Made by a program: the position numbers and the translations under genes
Part shown: positions 34,314 to 43,197 of the stretch, in pieces
How positions within the stretch are numbered: the first letter of the stretch is position 1
Layout: the number at the start of each line of letters is the position of its first letter
Assembly (NCBI GenBank): GCA_013141075.1
Contig: JABFRQ010000008.1
Location: forward strand, 1 to 59,822
From: Methylotenera sp.
GTDB taxonomy: Bacteria; Pseudomonadota; Gammaproteobacteria; Burkholderiales; Methylophilaceae
Direction of reading: 5' to 3'
DNA: 59,822 nt
Notes under the pieces: generated by a model
Databases searched by the model: none
What the model saw: only the letters and a program-made list of their open reading frames with translations
Told to the model about the DNA's origin: nothing

Positions 34314-35992
34314 ACTGCAACTCCTTCTTTCGCAAGACTTTTATCTAAATACACATGCGCTTTGAACGGCGCCACACCTAAGCGACGCGCAGTATCAATA
34401 AACAATTCTTCTGGCGTGCGTTCTTTTAGGTAAACATCAATGAGTTTTTGCACGACGCTTGGCATTTCTTCGGCTGAGAATGAAGGGCCAATCACGCTAC
34501 CGAGGCTGGCATCGTTACCTTGTTTGCCGCCAATTGAAACTTGATACCATTCTGAGCCGTCTTTATCCACGCCCAAAATGCCAATGTGGCCCACGTGGTG
34601 GTGCCCGCAGGCATTCATGCAGCCTGAAATATTCAGCTCAATGTCTCCAATATCATGCAAATAATCTAAGTTATCAAATTGCTGTTGAATAGCAACGGCA
34701 ATCGGGATGCTTTTTGCGTTCGCCAATGAACAGAAGTCGCCACCTGGACAGCAAATAATGTCAGTTAGCAAGCCAATATTTGGTGTGGCTAAGCCATGCG
34801 CACGCGCTTTTTGCCACACAGCAAATAAGTCACTTAGTTTCACATCGGCCAAAATTAAATTTTGCTCGTGCGAAACACGTAATTCGCCAAAACTATATTG
34901 TTCGGCTAAGTCTGCCACCAAGTGCATTTGTTCTGAGCTGGCATCACCTGGCGCAGTACCATGCGGTTTGAGTGAAAGCGTCACCGCGCGGTAACCCGCA
35001 ATTTTGTGGGCGTGTAAGCTGCGTTTTGCCCAAGCCGCAAAGGCTGGGTTGCTGGCAATTGCCGCATCAAAGCTGGCGTCTTGCGCAGGCTTTGTTTCAT
35101 AAGGCATGGCTTCAAAATGCTTGGCTACACGCGCTAATTCAGCTTCTGTAATGGTGTTTGGCGCATCTTTTAAGTGCGCCCATTCGGTTTCTACTTGGCG
35201 TTTAAATTCTTCAATGCCAAGCGCTTTTACTAAAATTTTAATACGCGCTTTGTAAGCGTTATCGCGGCGACCATGCAAGTTATACACGCGAACAATCGCT
35301 TCGCAATAAGTGAGCGCATGTTGCCACTCTAAATGCTCACGAATCACCGCACCTAAAATTGGCGTGCGGCCTAAACCACCGCCAACCCACACTTTAATCG
35401 CAAGTTGTTGGTTGGTATCAATATAAAATTCCATGCCGATGTCGTGCATTTGCACCACGGCGCGGTCATCTTTAGTACCAGAAACAGCTATTTTGAATTT
35501 ACGTGGCAGCAAGGCGAACTCAGGGTGAAAAGTGCTCCATTGACGGATAATCTCAGCCATGGCGCGTGGGTCAACAATTTCATCGGGTGCAACACCTGCA
35601 AATTGGTCTGTGGTGATATTGCGGATGCAGTTGCCAGAGGTTTGAATAGCGTGCATTTCTACCGTGGCAAGTTCAGCTAAGATGTCAGGCGTATCTTCAA
35701 GTTTAGGCCAGTTTAATTGCAAGTTTTGGCGTGTTGAAAAATGCCCATAACTGCGGTCATATTTAGCGGCAATATCACCCAATTTATGCAATTGACGGCT
35801 AGATAACATGCCGTATGGCACGGCAATGCGTAACATGGGCGCTTGGCGTTGAATATACAGGCCATTTTGTAAGCGAAGTGGACGGAACTCGTCCTCGCTT
35901 AGTTCGCCAGCTAAATAGCGGCGCACTTGGTCACGGTACTGTGCAACGCGCTCATCTACAATTTTTTGGTCTATTTCGTCGTATTGATACAT
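34310..35992 (-). CDS. cysI: Sulfite reductase hemoprotein (nitrite/sulfite reductase family)
   Basis: It reduces sulfite to sulfide with six electrons using siroheme and a 4Fe-4S cluster. The duplicated ferredoxin-like halves are visible: QAPMLRIAVPYGMLSSRQL, YGHFSTRQNLQLNWPKLED, and SGNCIRNITTDQFAGVAPDE. The cluster cysteines lie in CCPGGDFCSLANAKS and NISGCMNACGHHHVGHIG. It has 560 residues. There is no flavoprotein CysJ gene here; fdxA at the operon end may donate electrons. The family also holds nitrite reductases; the surrounding cys genes decide for sulfite. No strong ribosome site precedes ATG 35992. Confidence 0.93.
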   Translation of the reverse strand: MYQYDEIDQKIVDERVAQYRDQVRRYLAGELSEDEFRPLRLQNGLYIQRQAPMLRIAVPYGMLSSRQLHKLGDIAAKYDRSYGHFSTRQNLQLNWPKLEDTPDILAELATVEMHAIQTSGNCIRNITTDQFAGVAPDEIVDPRAMAEIIRQWSTFHPEFALLPRKFKIAVSGTKDDRAVVQMHDIGMEFYIDTNQQLAIKVWVGGGLGRTPILGAVIREHLEWQHALTYCEAIVRVYNLHGRRDNAYKARIKILVKALGIEEFKRQVETEWAHLKDAPNTITEAELARVAKHFEAMPYETKPAQDASFDAAIASNPAFAAWAKRSLHAHKIAGYRAVTLSLKPHGTAPGDASSEQMHLVADLAEQYSFGELRVSHEQNLILADVKLSDLFAVWQKARAHGLATPNIGLLTDIICCPGGDFCSLANAKSIPIAVAIQQQFDNLDYLHDIGDIELNISGCMNACGHHHVGHIGILGVDKDGSEWYQVSIGGKQGNDASLGSVIGPSFSAEEMPSVVQKLIDVYLKERTPEELFIDTARRLGVAPFKAHVYLDKSLAKEGVAV

Positions 35993-36027
35993 GTGATTTG
36001 GTTTTAATAAAGTTAAAATTAATAAAG

Positions 36028-36999
36028 TTAAAAAAGTTTGCTTAAGCTGTAAATGCTCACGCAGCTAATCAGCAGGCCGACTAAAATCAATAAAGTTTTA
36101 GTTTTAAAATGGCGTGTTGCGTAGGCGGCAAATGGGGCTGAAAATAAACCTCCTACCACCAAGCCCGCTACAATCACCCATACGCTGCCATCAAGCAAAG
36201 TAAAAAAAGCCGCGGCAGAAGTCACTGTTAAAAAGAATTCCGCAAAATTAACCGTGCCAATCGTGGTGCGTGGGTGGTGCCCTGCGCCCACTAAAGAAGT
36301 GGTCACAATAGGACCCCAGCCACCGCCGCCTGCGGTATCCATAAAGCCGCCAAATATGGCTAGCGGGGCGACTTTGGCTGACTCAATATCTGTTTTGAGT
36401 TTAATTTGTCTAAATGCTTTACTCAGTACATACAAGCCCATAATGAGTAGGTAACCGCTGATATAAGGCTTAATGGCCTTGCCGTCTACATTGGTAATCA
36501 CATACGCACCGAGTATGACGCCGATAATGCCTGGAATGAGCAAGTTTAAAAATAGCTTTTTGTTTACGTTGCCAAGTTTAACATGCGAAACCCCTGAAAT
36601 GCCTGTTGTAAATACTTCAGCCAGGTGAGTTGCACCCGTAGCAATGGCTGGTGATGCGCCATAGGCAAGCAAAAAAGAGCTTGATGTAATGCCATAAGCC
36701 ATGCCAAGCGCACCATCAATGGCTTGCGCGATTAAGCCAACTAAAACCGCATTCCAAAAAATTGGGTTGTGGATGGCTTCTTTAATTAAATCAAACCCAG
36801 ATGTTTGATGACCATTAAATAACTTATATAATAAAAATATAGCAAGGCTAATCAGCGTGGCAATGGCTAAATACGAAGCCGTTTTTAAAATGGGGTGTGT
36901 AGCCGCTTCGGCAATTTGACGCTCTAATGGCGGCAAACTAAGTGCTTCATGCTCGTGGGCAATGGAGCTTTCTGATAGATCTAAATCCCTAATTTTCAT
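36028..36999 (-). CDS. TauE/SafE family permease (sulfite/sulfate exporter type)
   Basis: A 323-residue inner-membrane protein with eight or nine predicted helices after a cytoplasmic N-terminal tail of about 40 residues. The family-type glycine-rich motifs are ALGMAYGITSSSFLLAYGASPAIATGATHLAEVFTTG and its inverted partner GGGGWGPIVTTSLVGAGHHPRTTIGTVNFAEFF; these two halves form the pseudo-repeat of TauE permeases. Related proteins export sulfite or sulfoacetate or import sulfate. It is the first gene of the cysI operon, 35 bases before cysI, so it probably handles sulfite or sulfate. The ATG has a GGA site and lies 184 bases from the divergent cysB. Confidence 0.87.
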   Translation of the reverse strand: MKIRDLDLSESSIAHEHEALSLPPLERQIAEAATHPILKTASYLAIATLISLAIFLLYKLFNGHQTSGFDLIKEAIHNPIFWNAVLVGLIAQAIDGALGMAYGITSSSFLLAYGASPAIATGATHLAEVFTTGISGVSHVKLGNVNKKLFLNLLIPGIIGVILGAYVITNVDGKAIKPYISGYLLIMGLYVLSKAFRQIKLKTDIESAKVAPLAIFGGFMDTAGGGGWGPIVTTSLVGAGHHPRTTIGTVNFAEFFLTVTSAAAFFTLLDGSVWVIVAGLVVGGLFSAPFAAYATRHFKTKTLLILVGLLISCVSIYSLSKLF

Positions 37000-37055
37000 A
37001 AGTAATTTCCAGTTAATCTAGTGTTAGGTATAACTTTTATAGTTTGCAACAAGCA

Positions 37056-37079
37056 TCGATAAATCAATGGATTTATCGA
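37056..37079. promoter_or_regulatory. 10-bp inverted repeat in the TauE-cysI operon leader
   Basis: TCGATAAATC-AATG-GATTTATCGA, perfect arms of 10 bases with a 4-base loop, 57 bases before the TauE start. It could be an operator or an mRNA stem; regulator unknown. Confidence 0.5.
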
Positions 37080-37128
37080 ATAGGCGTGCACTATATCAGG
37101 CGTAAAAAAATTCTTTTAAGAATATGTT

Positions 37129-37161
37129 ATTCTATATGTATAATTTTCAGTTATATAGAAT
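37129..37161. promoter_or_regulatory. Candidate LysR (CysB) operator in the cysB-TauE divergent region
   Basis: ATTCTATAT (37129-37137) and ATATAGAAT (37153-37161) are perfectly inverted, 15 bases apart. They lie 23 bases upstream of the cysB start. LysR proteins bind dyads of this size, typically T-N11-A, and often repress their own gene. A second dyad TTCTT-TT-AAGAA lies at 37111-37122. ATTCTAT also occurs upstream of yezD near 57675-57681 in the opposite direction. Confidence 0.45.
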
Positions 37162-37183
37162 ATTTATTTGGAGTATCTAAACG

Positions 37184-38110
37184 GTGAAATTACAACAACT
37201 ACGATACCTGCATGAAGTTGCGCGTCAGGACTTAAATATTACCAGTGCTGCTGAGGTGCTATTTACTTCGCAGCCAGGCGTGAGTAAGCAAATTCAACTG
37301 TTTGAAGAAGAGATTGGTTTGCAGGTGTTTTTACGCAACGGTAAGCGCCTCACGGGCATTACCGAGCCAGGCAGGCTGATATTATCATTGGCTGCCAAAA
37401 TGATGCACGACGTGGATAATATCAAGCGTGTGGGTGACGAGTTTAGTAATATTGAAGTGGGTACGCTGACAATCGCTACAACGCATACACAAGCACGATA
37501 CAGGCTGCCGCCAGCCATTAAAGCGTTTATGACGGCTTACCCGCATGTTAAGTTAAATATTCACCAAGGCAACCCTAGCCAAGTGGCGGAGCAAGTGGCT
37601 AATGGCGATGCAGACATTGGTATTGCCACAGAATATATTAGCGATTTTGAAAATTTATTATGCCTGCCATGCTACCAATGGAATCGTTGCGTCGTTGTGC
37701 CTCATGGGCATCCATTGTTACAAGAAGGCTTGTTGACTTTAGAGAAATTGTCAGAATACCCATTGATTACCTATGACTTTGGTTATACGGGTGGTTCGCT
37801 AGTATCAAAAACATTTAGTGATGCGAATTTGTCGCCCAATGTCGTGCTGACCGCCATTGATGCTGATGTGATTAAAACCTATGTAACATTAGGGTTGGGT
37901 GTAGGCTTGTTGGCAAAAATGGCCTATGACGCTGAGCGTGATGCTAATTTGGCGATGGTTGATGTGAGCCATTTATTTGCAAACAGCACCACCTATTTAG
38001 GGGTGCGTAAAGACGCCTTTTTGCGCGGCTATATGTACGGCTTTATTGAACTTATCGCGCCGCATTTTAATAGAAAATCTGTGAATGAAGCGCTGAAAAT
38101 AAGCGCATAA
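37184..38110 (+). CDS. cysB: LysR-family regulator CysB (sulfur assimilation)
   Basis: The N-terminal winged helix is MKLQQLRYLHEVARQDLNITSAAEVLFTSQPGVSKQIQ, which is the CysB/Cbl form of the LysR domain (N-x-T-x-A-A, TSQPGVSKQI). The effector domain follows with GTLTIATTHTQARYRLPPAI, TTHTQARY being the sulfate/O-acetylserine-contacting segment in CysB. GDADIGIATE and YDFGYTGGSLVSKTF are also conserved. It has 308 residues. The start is GTG 37184 with TTGGAG 11 bases upstream. CysB proteins activate sulfate uptake and reduction genes when cysteine is low. Its divergent position from the cysI operon supports that role here. Confidence 0.93.
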   Translation: MKLQQLRYLHEVARQDLNITSAAEVLFTSQPGVSKQIQLFEEEIGLQVFLRNGKRLTGITEPGRLILSLAAKMMHDVDNIKRVGDEFSNIEVGTLTIATTHTQARYRLPPAIKAFMTAYPHVKLNIHQGNPSQVAEQVANGDADIGIATEYISDFENLLCLPCYQWNRCVVVPHGHPLLQEGLLTLEKLSEYPLITYDFGYTGGSLVSKTFSDANLSPNVVLTAIDADVIKTYVTLGLGVGLLAKMAYDAERDANLAMVDVSHLFANSTTYLGVRKDAFLRGYMYGFIELIAPHFNRKSVNEALKISA

Positions 38111-38122
38111 TCAAGATGGGTT

Positions 38123-38190
38123 GTCATTGCGAGTGTAGCGCGGCAATCTGCAAGCATCACTTTAGATTGCCACGCTACACTCGCAATGAC
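38123..38190. repeat. Dispersed palindromic repeat, copy 2
   Basis: Two 27-base arms (38123-38149 and 38164-38190), one mismatch, 14-base loop. Compared with copy 1 at 4237, C became T in the left arm (GAGTGTAG) and the facing G became A in the right arm (CTACACTC), so pairing is kept. It begins 13 bases after the cysB stop and ends 33 bases before the next start. Confidence 0.9.
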
Positions 38191-38223
38191 AGTAACTTTA
38201 AGTATTTTACAAGAGAGTCTCAC

Positions 38224-38778
38224 ATGCGAAATCCCATTTTTATTGCATTATTGTTAGCGATAACCGCTTGTGCACCACAACAAATTGTCAAAAAAAATAC
38301 ACTACCAATGACGGCAAATGCACCACATGCAGATATGCCGAATATCAATCTTGAATCGGCTATTTATGAGCTGCCAGTGCGTGAGGGCGTGAGCTACCAA
38401 GATGTCATTGATAGCTTAAAAAGTATTTCTGAAGGCATGAATTATGTGAATCCAGCCAATTTCCCCATTGCAGAAAACATGAAAAAACGCGGCATAGACC
38501 CGCAAGGTATTAAAGAAGTGCGTTCATATTGCAATTTGGGTCAGGGCACAGAAATTATGCTTGATCACCCAGAATTTTTAGTATTTGCGCCTTGCCGAAT
38601 TGCCATATATGAAAAACCAGATGCCAATAAAAAATTCAAACTTTACTTGGCGTTAGACCGCCCAACATTTGATTTAAAAAGCATTAAAAACCCCACAGCG
38701 CGCGCGCAAAAAGCAGCTCAAGAATTAGAAGCAGGCCTGTTAGAACTTATCTATAAAGCGAGTAAGGGCGACTTTTAG
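38224..38778 (+). CDS. DUF302 lipoprotein
   Basis: A 184-residue protein with a lipoprotein signal: LLLAITAC, where Cys17 is the lipid-modified residue. The mature part holds the DUF302 domain: VSYQDVIDSLKSISEGMNYV, then GIKEVRSYCNLGQGTEIMLDHPEFLVFAPCRIAIYE. The C-terminal region is helical (AQKAAQELEAGLLELIYKA). DUF302 proteins are small ferredoxin-like-fold proteins of unknown reaction, often near sulfur or redox genes. ATG 38224 is preferred over a longer start at 38116 that would read through the palindromic repeat. It may be read with cysB, from which only the repeat separates it. Confidence 0.82.
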   Translation: MRNPIFIALLLAITACAPQQIVKKNTLPMTANAPHADMPNINLESAIYELPVREGVSYQDVIDSLKSISEGMNYVNPANFPIAENMKKRGIDPQGIKEVRSYCNLGQGTEIMLDHPEFLVFAPCRIAIYEKPDANKKFKLYLALDRPTFDLKSIKNPTARAQKAAQELEAGLLELIYKASKGDF

Positions 38779-39028
38779 CAATAAGCGTTTTCTAAAAGCG
38801 CCTGTCTTTCATTGTATTTGCAATCGGCCTGCAAGCCGCTCTGCGCCTGTATTGCAGCTATGTTGATTTACCAATGAATGCGCGCGTACGTGAGAGCTGG
38901 CTAACGATGAGTGATTTTTACGGCTTTATTATGATCAATAAAAATGGCTTGTGACAAACTCAACAAAACAGAGGCTTGCGGGGTTAAAATAGACTTTTCT
39001 AAACTTATCGTTAAGAAAAGGAGTTGTC
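38779..39028. other. Intergenic region, no gene assigned
   Basis: A 250-base gap. One plus-strand frame stays open for about 50 codons (about 38797-38954, including AIGLQAALRLYC and VRESWLTMSDFYGFIM) but has no good start or ribosome site, so it may be a gene remnant. The last 60 bases carry the promoter and the AAAGGAG ribosome site of the next gene. Confidence 0.4.
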
Positions 39029-39289
39029 ATGAAAAAGCTAAAAAATGAAGGCGCATTATTTAAAGAGGCCTTACTCGCAGGCGTAAAATATGCTGAGGGG
39101 CGCGGCGTGGTAGAGTTTGAACCTACAGATTCAGCGAGCGAAAAGTTGCTCTATATTTATCGCTTGCTGGTGCATGATAAAGTTATTCAGCCAATGCCTG
39201 AAGAGCAAGTGGCTGAAAAAACCTTACGCCATAAACTGGCAATGTGGTACGCCAATCAATTGCCGAAAGACCACCCACTTTTGATGTAA
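39029..39289 (+). CDS. Small DUF5062-like protein
   Basis: An 86-residue soluble protein reading MKKLKNEGALFKEALLAGVK, then YAEGRGVVEFEPTDSASEKLL, YRLLVHDKVIQPM, LRHKLAMWYANQLPKDHPLL. It resembles the DUF5062 family known from marine gamma-proteobacteria, mainly in the start and the LPxDHPLL end; that assignment is from memory. It has a strong AAAGGAG site before ATG 39029 and is probably real. Function unknown. The next gene begins 68 bases later. Confidence 0.7.
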   Translation: MKKLKNEGALFKEALLAGVKYAEGRGVVEFEPTDSASEKLLYIYRLLVHDKVIQPMPEEQVAEKTLRHKLAMWYANQLPKDHPLLM

Positions 39290-39357
39290 AAAGCTTGCTA
39301 GAATACAGCTACATTGTTTAGATATTACAACATACGACCACAATATTTAGGATTAGC

Positions 39358-40827
39358 ATGGCCGAACCAATACTCATTGCAAAAAATAGCGAAATTTCTA
39401 GTTTTATTTTGCCTAAAATGGCGAATCGCCACGGCTTAATTGCAGGTGCCACGGGTACAGGTAAAACCGTGACTTTGCAAACGCTGGCAGAAGGTTTTTC
39501 TCACTTAGGTGTGCCAGTGTTTATGGCGGATGTAAAGGGCGATTTAGCAGGCATGAGCCAAGCGGGCGGCGGCAACCCAAAGGTTGAAGCGCGTGTGCAG
39601 CTGTTAGCGTTATCAGAATTTAGTTACAAAAAATGCCCAGTCACTTTTTGGGACGTATTTGGCGAAAAAGGCCACCCAGTACGCACAACCATTGCTGAAA
39701 TGGGCCCATTGTTATTGGCTCGCTTGCTTAATTTGAATGACGTGCAAGGCGGTGTGCTTAATTCTGTATTTAAAATTGCTGACGATAAAGGTTGGCTACT
39801 GCTAGACCTTAAAGATTTACGCGCCATGATGCAACATGCGGCAGAAAACTCGGCTGAGTACCAAACACAATATGGCAACATCTCCGCCGCCAGTGTGGGC
39901 GCGGTGCAGCGCAGTTTATTGGAGCTTGAAACGCAAGGCGCAGATCAGTTGTTTGGCGAGCCAGCGCTGAACTTAGACGACTTAATGCAAACGGATTCAC
40001 AAGGCCGTGGCGTTGTTAATATTTTAGCGTCAGATAAATTATTCAATTCACCGCGCATTTATGCCACTTTATTACTTTGGCTGCTTTCAGAATTATTTGA
40101 AAAACTGCCTGAAGTTGGCGATTTAGAAAAACCAAAATTGGTATTTTTCTTTGATGAAGCACATTTGTTATTTACCGATGCGCCGCAGGCTTTACTCACT
40201 AAAATTGAGCAAGTGGTGCGGTTGATTCGCTCAAAAGGCGTGGGCGTGTATTTTGTAAGCCAAAACCCGTTAGATATTCCTGATATTGTGCTTGGTCAGC
40301 TGGGTAACCGCGTGCAGCATGCTTTGCGAGCCTTTACGCCTCGCGACCAAAAAGCGGTGAGCGCCGCTGCCGAAACTTTTAGAGTTAACCCCAAAGTAGA
40401 TGTTGCTACAGCGATTACCGAGCTAGGTGTTGGCGAAGCACTAGTATCTTTTCTCGATGAAAAAGGCATTCCAACGCCTGTGGAGCGTACCTTTGTTTGT
40501 CCGCCAGCCAGCCGCATTGGGCCGATTACAGATGGCGAGCGCAGTGATGCAGTAAAGGCATCAAATGTGTTTGGTTTTTACGAAAAAACGGTAGACCGAG
40601 AGTCTGCCTATGAAATTTTAAAAGCACGCGCAGACCAAAGTGCCACCGAAGCCAAAGCCGATGAAGGCTTTAGCTGGGGCGGGTTGTTTGGTGGCAGTAA
40701 GCCTTCAAAAGGTCGAGAAACAGTGATTGAAGCCGCAGCAAAAAGTGCAGCTAGAGCTATAGGTTCGCAGCTTGGGCGGCAGATTTTACGCGGCGTATTG
40801 GGTAGTATTTTGGGCGGGCGTAGGTAA
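39358..40827 (+). CDS. DUF853 family HerA-like ATPase (YjgR)
   Basis: A 489-residue P-loop ATPase of the FtsK/HerA superfamily. Walker A is GATGTGKT (30-37), followed by [16 protein letters not shown], the family's KGD motif. [13 protein letters not shown] lies near 99, and Walker B is [12 protein letters not shown] near 262-273, with sensor region [13 protein letters not shown] and an arginine-finger type motif [14 protein letters not shown]. The C-terminus is Gly-rich ([28 protein letters not shown]). YjgR/DUF853 proteins have no proven role; a nucleic-acid motor is expected from the fold. fhs starts 4 bases after it. Confidence 0.88.
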   Translation: MAEPILIAKNSEISSFILPKMANRHGLIAGATGTGKTVTLQTLAEGFSHLGVPVFMADVKGDLAGMSQAGGGNPKVEARVQLLALSEFSYKKCPVTFWDVFGEKGHPVRTTIAEMGPLLLARLLNLNDVQGGVLNSVFKIADDKGWLLLDLKDLRAMMQHAAENSAEYQTQYGNISAASVGAVQRSLLELETQGADQLFGEPALNLDDLMQTDSQGRGVVNILASDKLFNSPRIYATLLLWLLSELFEKLPEVGDLEKPKLVFFFDEAHLLFTDAPQALLTKIEQVVRLIRSKGVGVYFVSQNPLDIPDIVLGQLGNRVQHALRAFTPRDQKAVSAAAETFRVNPKVDVATAITELGVGEALVSFLDEKGIPTPVERTFVCPPASRIGPITDGERSDAVKASNVFGFYEKTVDRESAYEILKARADQSATEAKADEGFSWGGLFGGSKPSKGRETVIEAAAKSAARAIGSQLGRQILRGVLGSILGGRR

Positions 40828-40831
40828 TTAA

Positions 40832-42526
40832 ATGGCTAATGTGAAGTCCGACATTGAAATCGCCCAAGCGGCAACGCTAAAGCCGATAGCAAAGGTTGTG
40901 GCTAAGCTACATTTAACTAGTGATAATTTGATTCCATACGGGCATCACATTGCTAAGTTAAGTGCAAATACGATTCAAATGCTACAAACAAAGCCAGACG
41001 GCAAGTTAATTTTAGTCACGGCCATTAGTCCAACACCCGCAGGCGAAGGTAAAACGACCACCACAATCGGCCTGGCGGATGCGCTGAATATAGTATTAGC
41101 CAATAAAAATCAACAAGCCATGGTGTGCATGCGCGAGCCCTCGCTTGGGCCAGTATTTGGCATGAAAGGTGGAGCAACAGGTGGCGGCTACGCGCAAGTG
41201 GTGCCGATGGAAGATGTAAATTTACATTTTACGGGCGACTTTCACGCCATTACCAGCGCTAATAATTTACTAGCTGCTTTGATTGATAACCATATTTATC
41301 AGGGCAACGTGCTTAATATTGCCGAGGTTACTTGGCGACGTTGCATGGATATGAATGACCGTGCTTTGCGTAACGTCACGCTGCATACTGATATTAAAGG
41401 CGATAAAGCCAAAACATATAATCGACAAACTGGTTTTGATATTACCGTAGCCAGTGAAGTAATGGCCATATTTTGTTTGGCGACAACGTTAGACGACTTG
41501 CAAATGCGTTTAGGTAATATTCAAATTGGAGTTAACTCGCAGCAGCAACCCGTATTGGCAAGCGACTTACAAGCCGAAGGCGCTATGACAGCGTTGTTAA
41601 AAAACGCTTTTCAGCCGACAATCGTACAAACTTTAGAACACACAGCAGCTATCGTGCATGGCGGGCCGTTTGCCAATATCGCGCACGGTTGTAACTCTGT
41701 AGTGGCGACCAAAGCCGCGCTAAAGTTAGCAGATTATGTAGTGACAGAAGCAGGCTTTGGCGCAGATTTAGGCGCAGAAAAATTTATTGATATTAAATGC
41801 CGAAAAGCAGGCTTACAACCAGCCGCGGTGGTGTTAGTGGCCACTGTACGTGCGCTAAAATATCACGGCGGTGTTGATGTGGCTAACTTGAATCAAGAAA
41901 ATTTAACCGCTTTAAAGCTTGGCATGTCTAATTTACATAAACATGTGTACAACCTTAAAACGCATTTTGGTTTGCATGTAATTGTAGCCATTAACCATTT
42001 TACATGTGACACAAATGCAGAAATTGAGCTGTTGCAAACTGAATTAAATCATGTGGGTGTAAAGGCCGTGGTGTGCAAGCATTGGGCACAGGGCGGCGCA
42101 GGGGCGGTGGACTTGGCAAATGAAGTTGTTAATATCGTAAAAAATGCCAGCAGCACTTTTAAATTGCTTTACCCAGATAACTTACCGTTATTGCAAAAAA
42201 TAGAAACAATCGCAAAAAAAATATATGGCGCAAGCCATGTGGAATTATCTGCTGCCGCGCTTGCGCAATTGCAAGTCTTTGAAAAAGATTACGAAAATTA
42301 CCCAGTGTGCATTGCCAAAACGCAATATTCATTTTCATCAGACTCTGCGCTGCGTGGCGCGCCAGTAGGGCATGTGCTGAAAGTGCGTGAGTTAAAATTG
42401 TCACGTGGCGCAGGTTTTATTGTGGCAATCTGTGGCGATATTATGACCATGCCAGGCTTGCCCATGCAGCCAGCAAGTGAGCGTATTGGCGTGAATAAAG
42501 CTGGTGCAATTACTGGTTTAAATTAG
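40832..42526 (+). CDS. fhs: Formate-tetrahydrofolate ligase
   Basis: Fhs joins formate to tetrahydrofolate with ATP, giving 10-formyl-THF for purines and C1 metabolism. The ATP site [13 protein letters not shown] is at 68-80, with [33 protein letters not shown], the formate/THF-binding [13 protein letters not shown], and [12 protein letters not shown]. The C-terminus [18 protein letters not shown] is fully conserved. It has 564 residues, the usual size. In a methylotroph it links formate from the H4MPT route to the folate pool and the serine-type reactions. Start ATG 40832 lies 4 bases after the DUF853 stop, so the two form an operon. Confidence 0.97.
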   Translation: MANVKSDIEIAQAATLKPIAKVVAKLHLTSDNLIPYGHHIAKLSANTIQMLQTKPDGKLILVTAISPTPAGEGKTTTTIGLADALNIVLANKNQQAMVCMREPSLGPVFGMKGGATGGGYAQVVPMEDVNLHFTGDFHAITSANNLLAALIDNHIYQGNVLNIAEVTWRRCMDMNDRALRNVTLHTDIKGDKAKTYNRQTGFDITVASEVMAIFCLATTLDDLQMRLGNIQIGVNSQQQPVLASDLQAEGAMTALLKNAFQPTIVQTLEHTAAIVHGGPFANIAHGCNSVVATKAALKLADYVVTEAGFGADLGAEKFIDIKCRKAGLQPAAVVLVATVRALKYHGGVDVANLNQENLTALKLGMSNLHKHVYNLKTHFGLHVIVAINHFTCDTNAEIELLQTELNHVGVKAVVCKHWAQGGAGAVDLANEVVNIVKNASSTFKLLYPDNLPLLQKIETIAKKIYGASHVELSAAALAQLQVFEKDYENYPVCIAKTQYSFSSDSALRGAPVGHVLKVRELKLSRGAGFIVAICGDIMTMPGLPMQPASERIGVNKAGAITGLN

Positions 42527-42541
42527 CTTGGGTTTGCGTCG

Positions 42542-43114
42542 TTGTTAATCATCACTCAAGCAGGTTTTGCCGAGCAAACAATCACAAAGTCTCGTTTTAT
42601 TTCCATGGCAATGCCAGTGGCAGATGAGCGTGAAATAGGCGCTGCGCTACGTGCTTTTGCCTCTCAGCACCCAACGGCGCATCATTTGGCTTATGGGTTT
42701 CGGCTTAAAACTGAGCAGGGCATCGTACCAAGGTTTTCAGATGCGGGTGAACCATCAGGCACTGCTGGCATGCCAGTACTTAAACTCATCGAAGGGCGCG
42801 ATTTAATAAATGTTTGCGTGGCGGTTATTCGCTATTATGGCGGCGTAAACTTAGGCACGGGTGGCTTGGCGCGGGCTTATGGCGGTACGGCTAAGTTGGC
42901 CTTAGACGCCGCCAAAACCAGCACTTTTGTTGAAATGCGCGCATATTCACTCACCATTACGTATAAGCAAATGGACATGATAACCAGTAGTTTGGCAAAG
43001 TGTAATGGCAGTATTATTAGCAAAGCATTTAATGAGCAGATTGATCTGGTGTTGTCGTTACCTGTTGATGAGGCGACGAACTTTCTTAATCGCTTTAAGC
43101 TGTATGGTGGGTAA
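42542..43114 (+). CDS. YigZ/IMPACT family protein
   Basis: A 190-residue member of the YigZ/IMPACT (UPF0029) family. The N-terminal domain shows ITKSRFISMAMPVADEREIGAALRAF, HPTAHHLAYGFRL, FSDAGEPSGTAGMPVL and VAVIRYYGGVNLGTGGLARAYGG, which is the IMPACT signature. A ferredoxin-like C-terminal domain follows. The eukaryotic homologue modulates Gcn2; bacterial function is unsettled. The start is TTG 42542, close behind fhs; no ATG is available before the conserved region. It may be the third gene of the DUF853-fhs operon. Confidence 0.88.
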   Translation: MLIITQAGFAEQTITKSRFISMAMPVADEREIGAALRAFASQHPTAHHLAYGFRLKTEQGIVPRFSDAGEPSGTAGMPVLKLIEGRDLINVCVAVIRYYGGVNLGTGGLARAYGGTAKLALDAAKTSTFVEMRAYSLTITYKQMDMITSSLAKCNGSIISKAFNEQIDLVLSLPVDEATNFLNRFKLYGG

Positions 43115-43197
43115 AGCGCAACATTTATGTGCTAAGCAAAAATGCTTGCGTGTTTGTGCTACCCTTCAGTTAAATTGTAAAGGTTAAAATTTTTAGT

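Noticed and set aside
34310..35992. Assimilatory nitrite reductase instead of sulfite reductase
   Set aside because: Same family, but every neighbour (cysD, cysN, cysH, DUF934, cysB) belongs to sulfur assimilation.
37020..37075. Ten-codon minus-strand frame before the TauE gene as a second leader peptide
   Set aside because: It lacks a ribosome site and contains no Cys codons.
38797..38954. About 50 open codons on the plus strand between the DUF302 and DUF5062-like genes
   Set aside because: No ATG, GTG or TTG with a ribosome site at the start and no family resemblance; it could be a remnant but not a supported gene.
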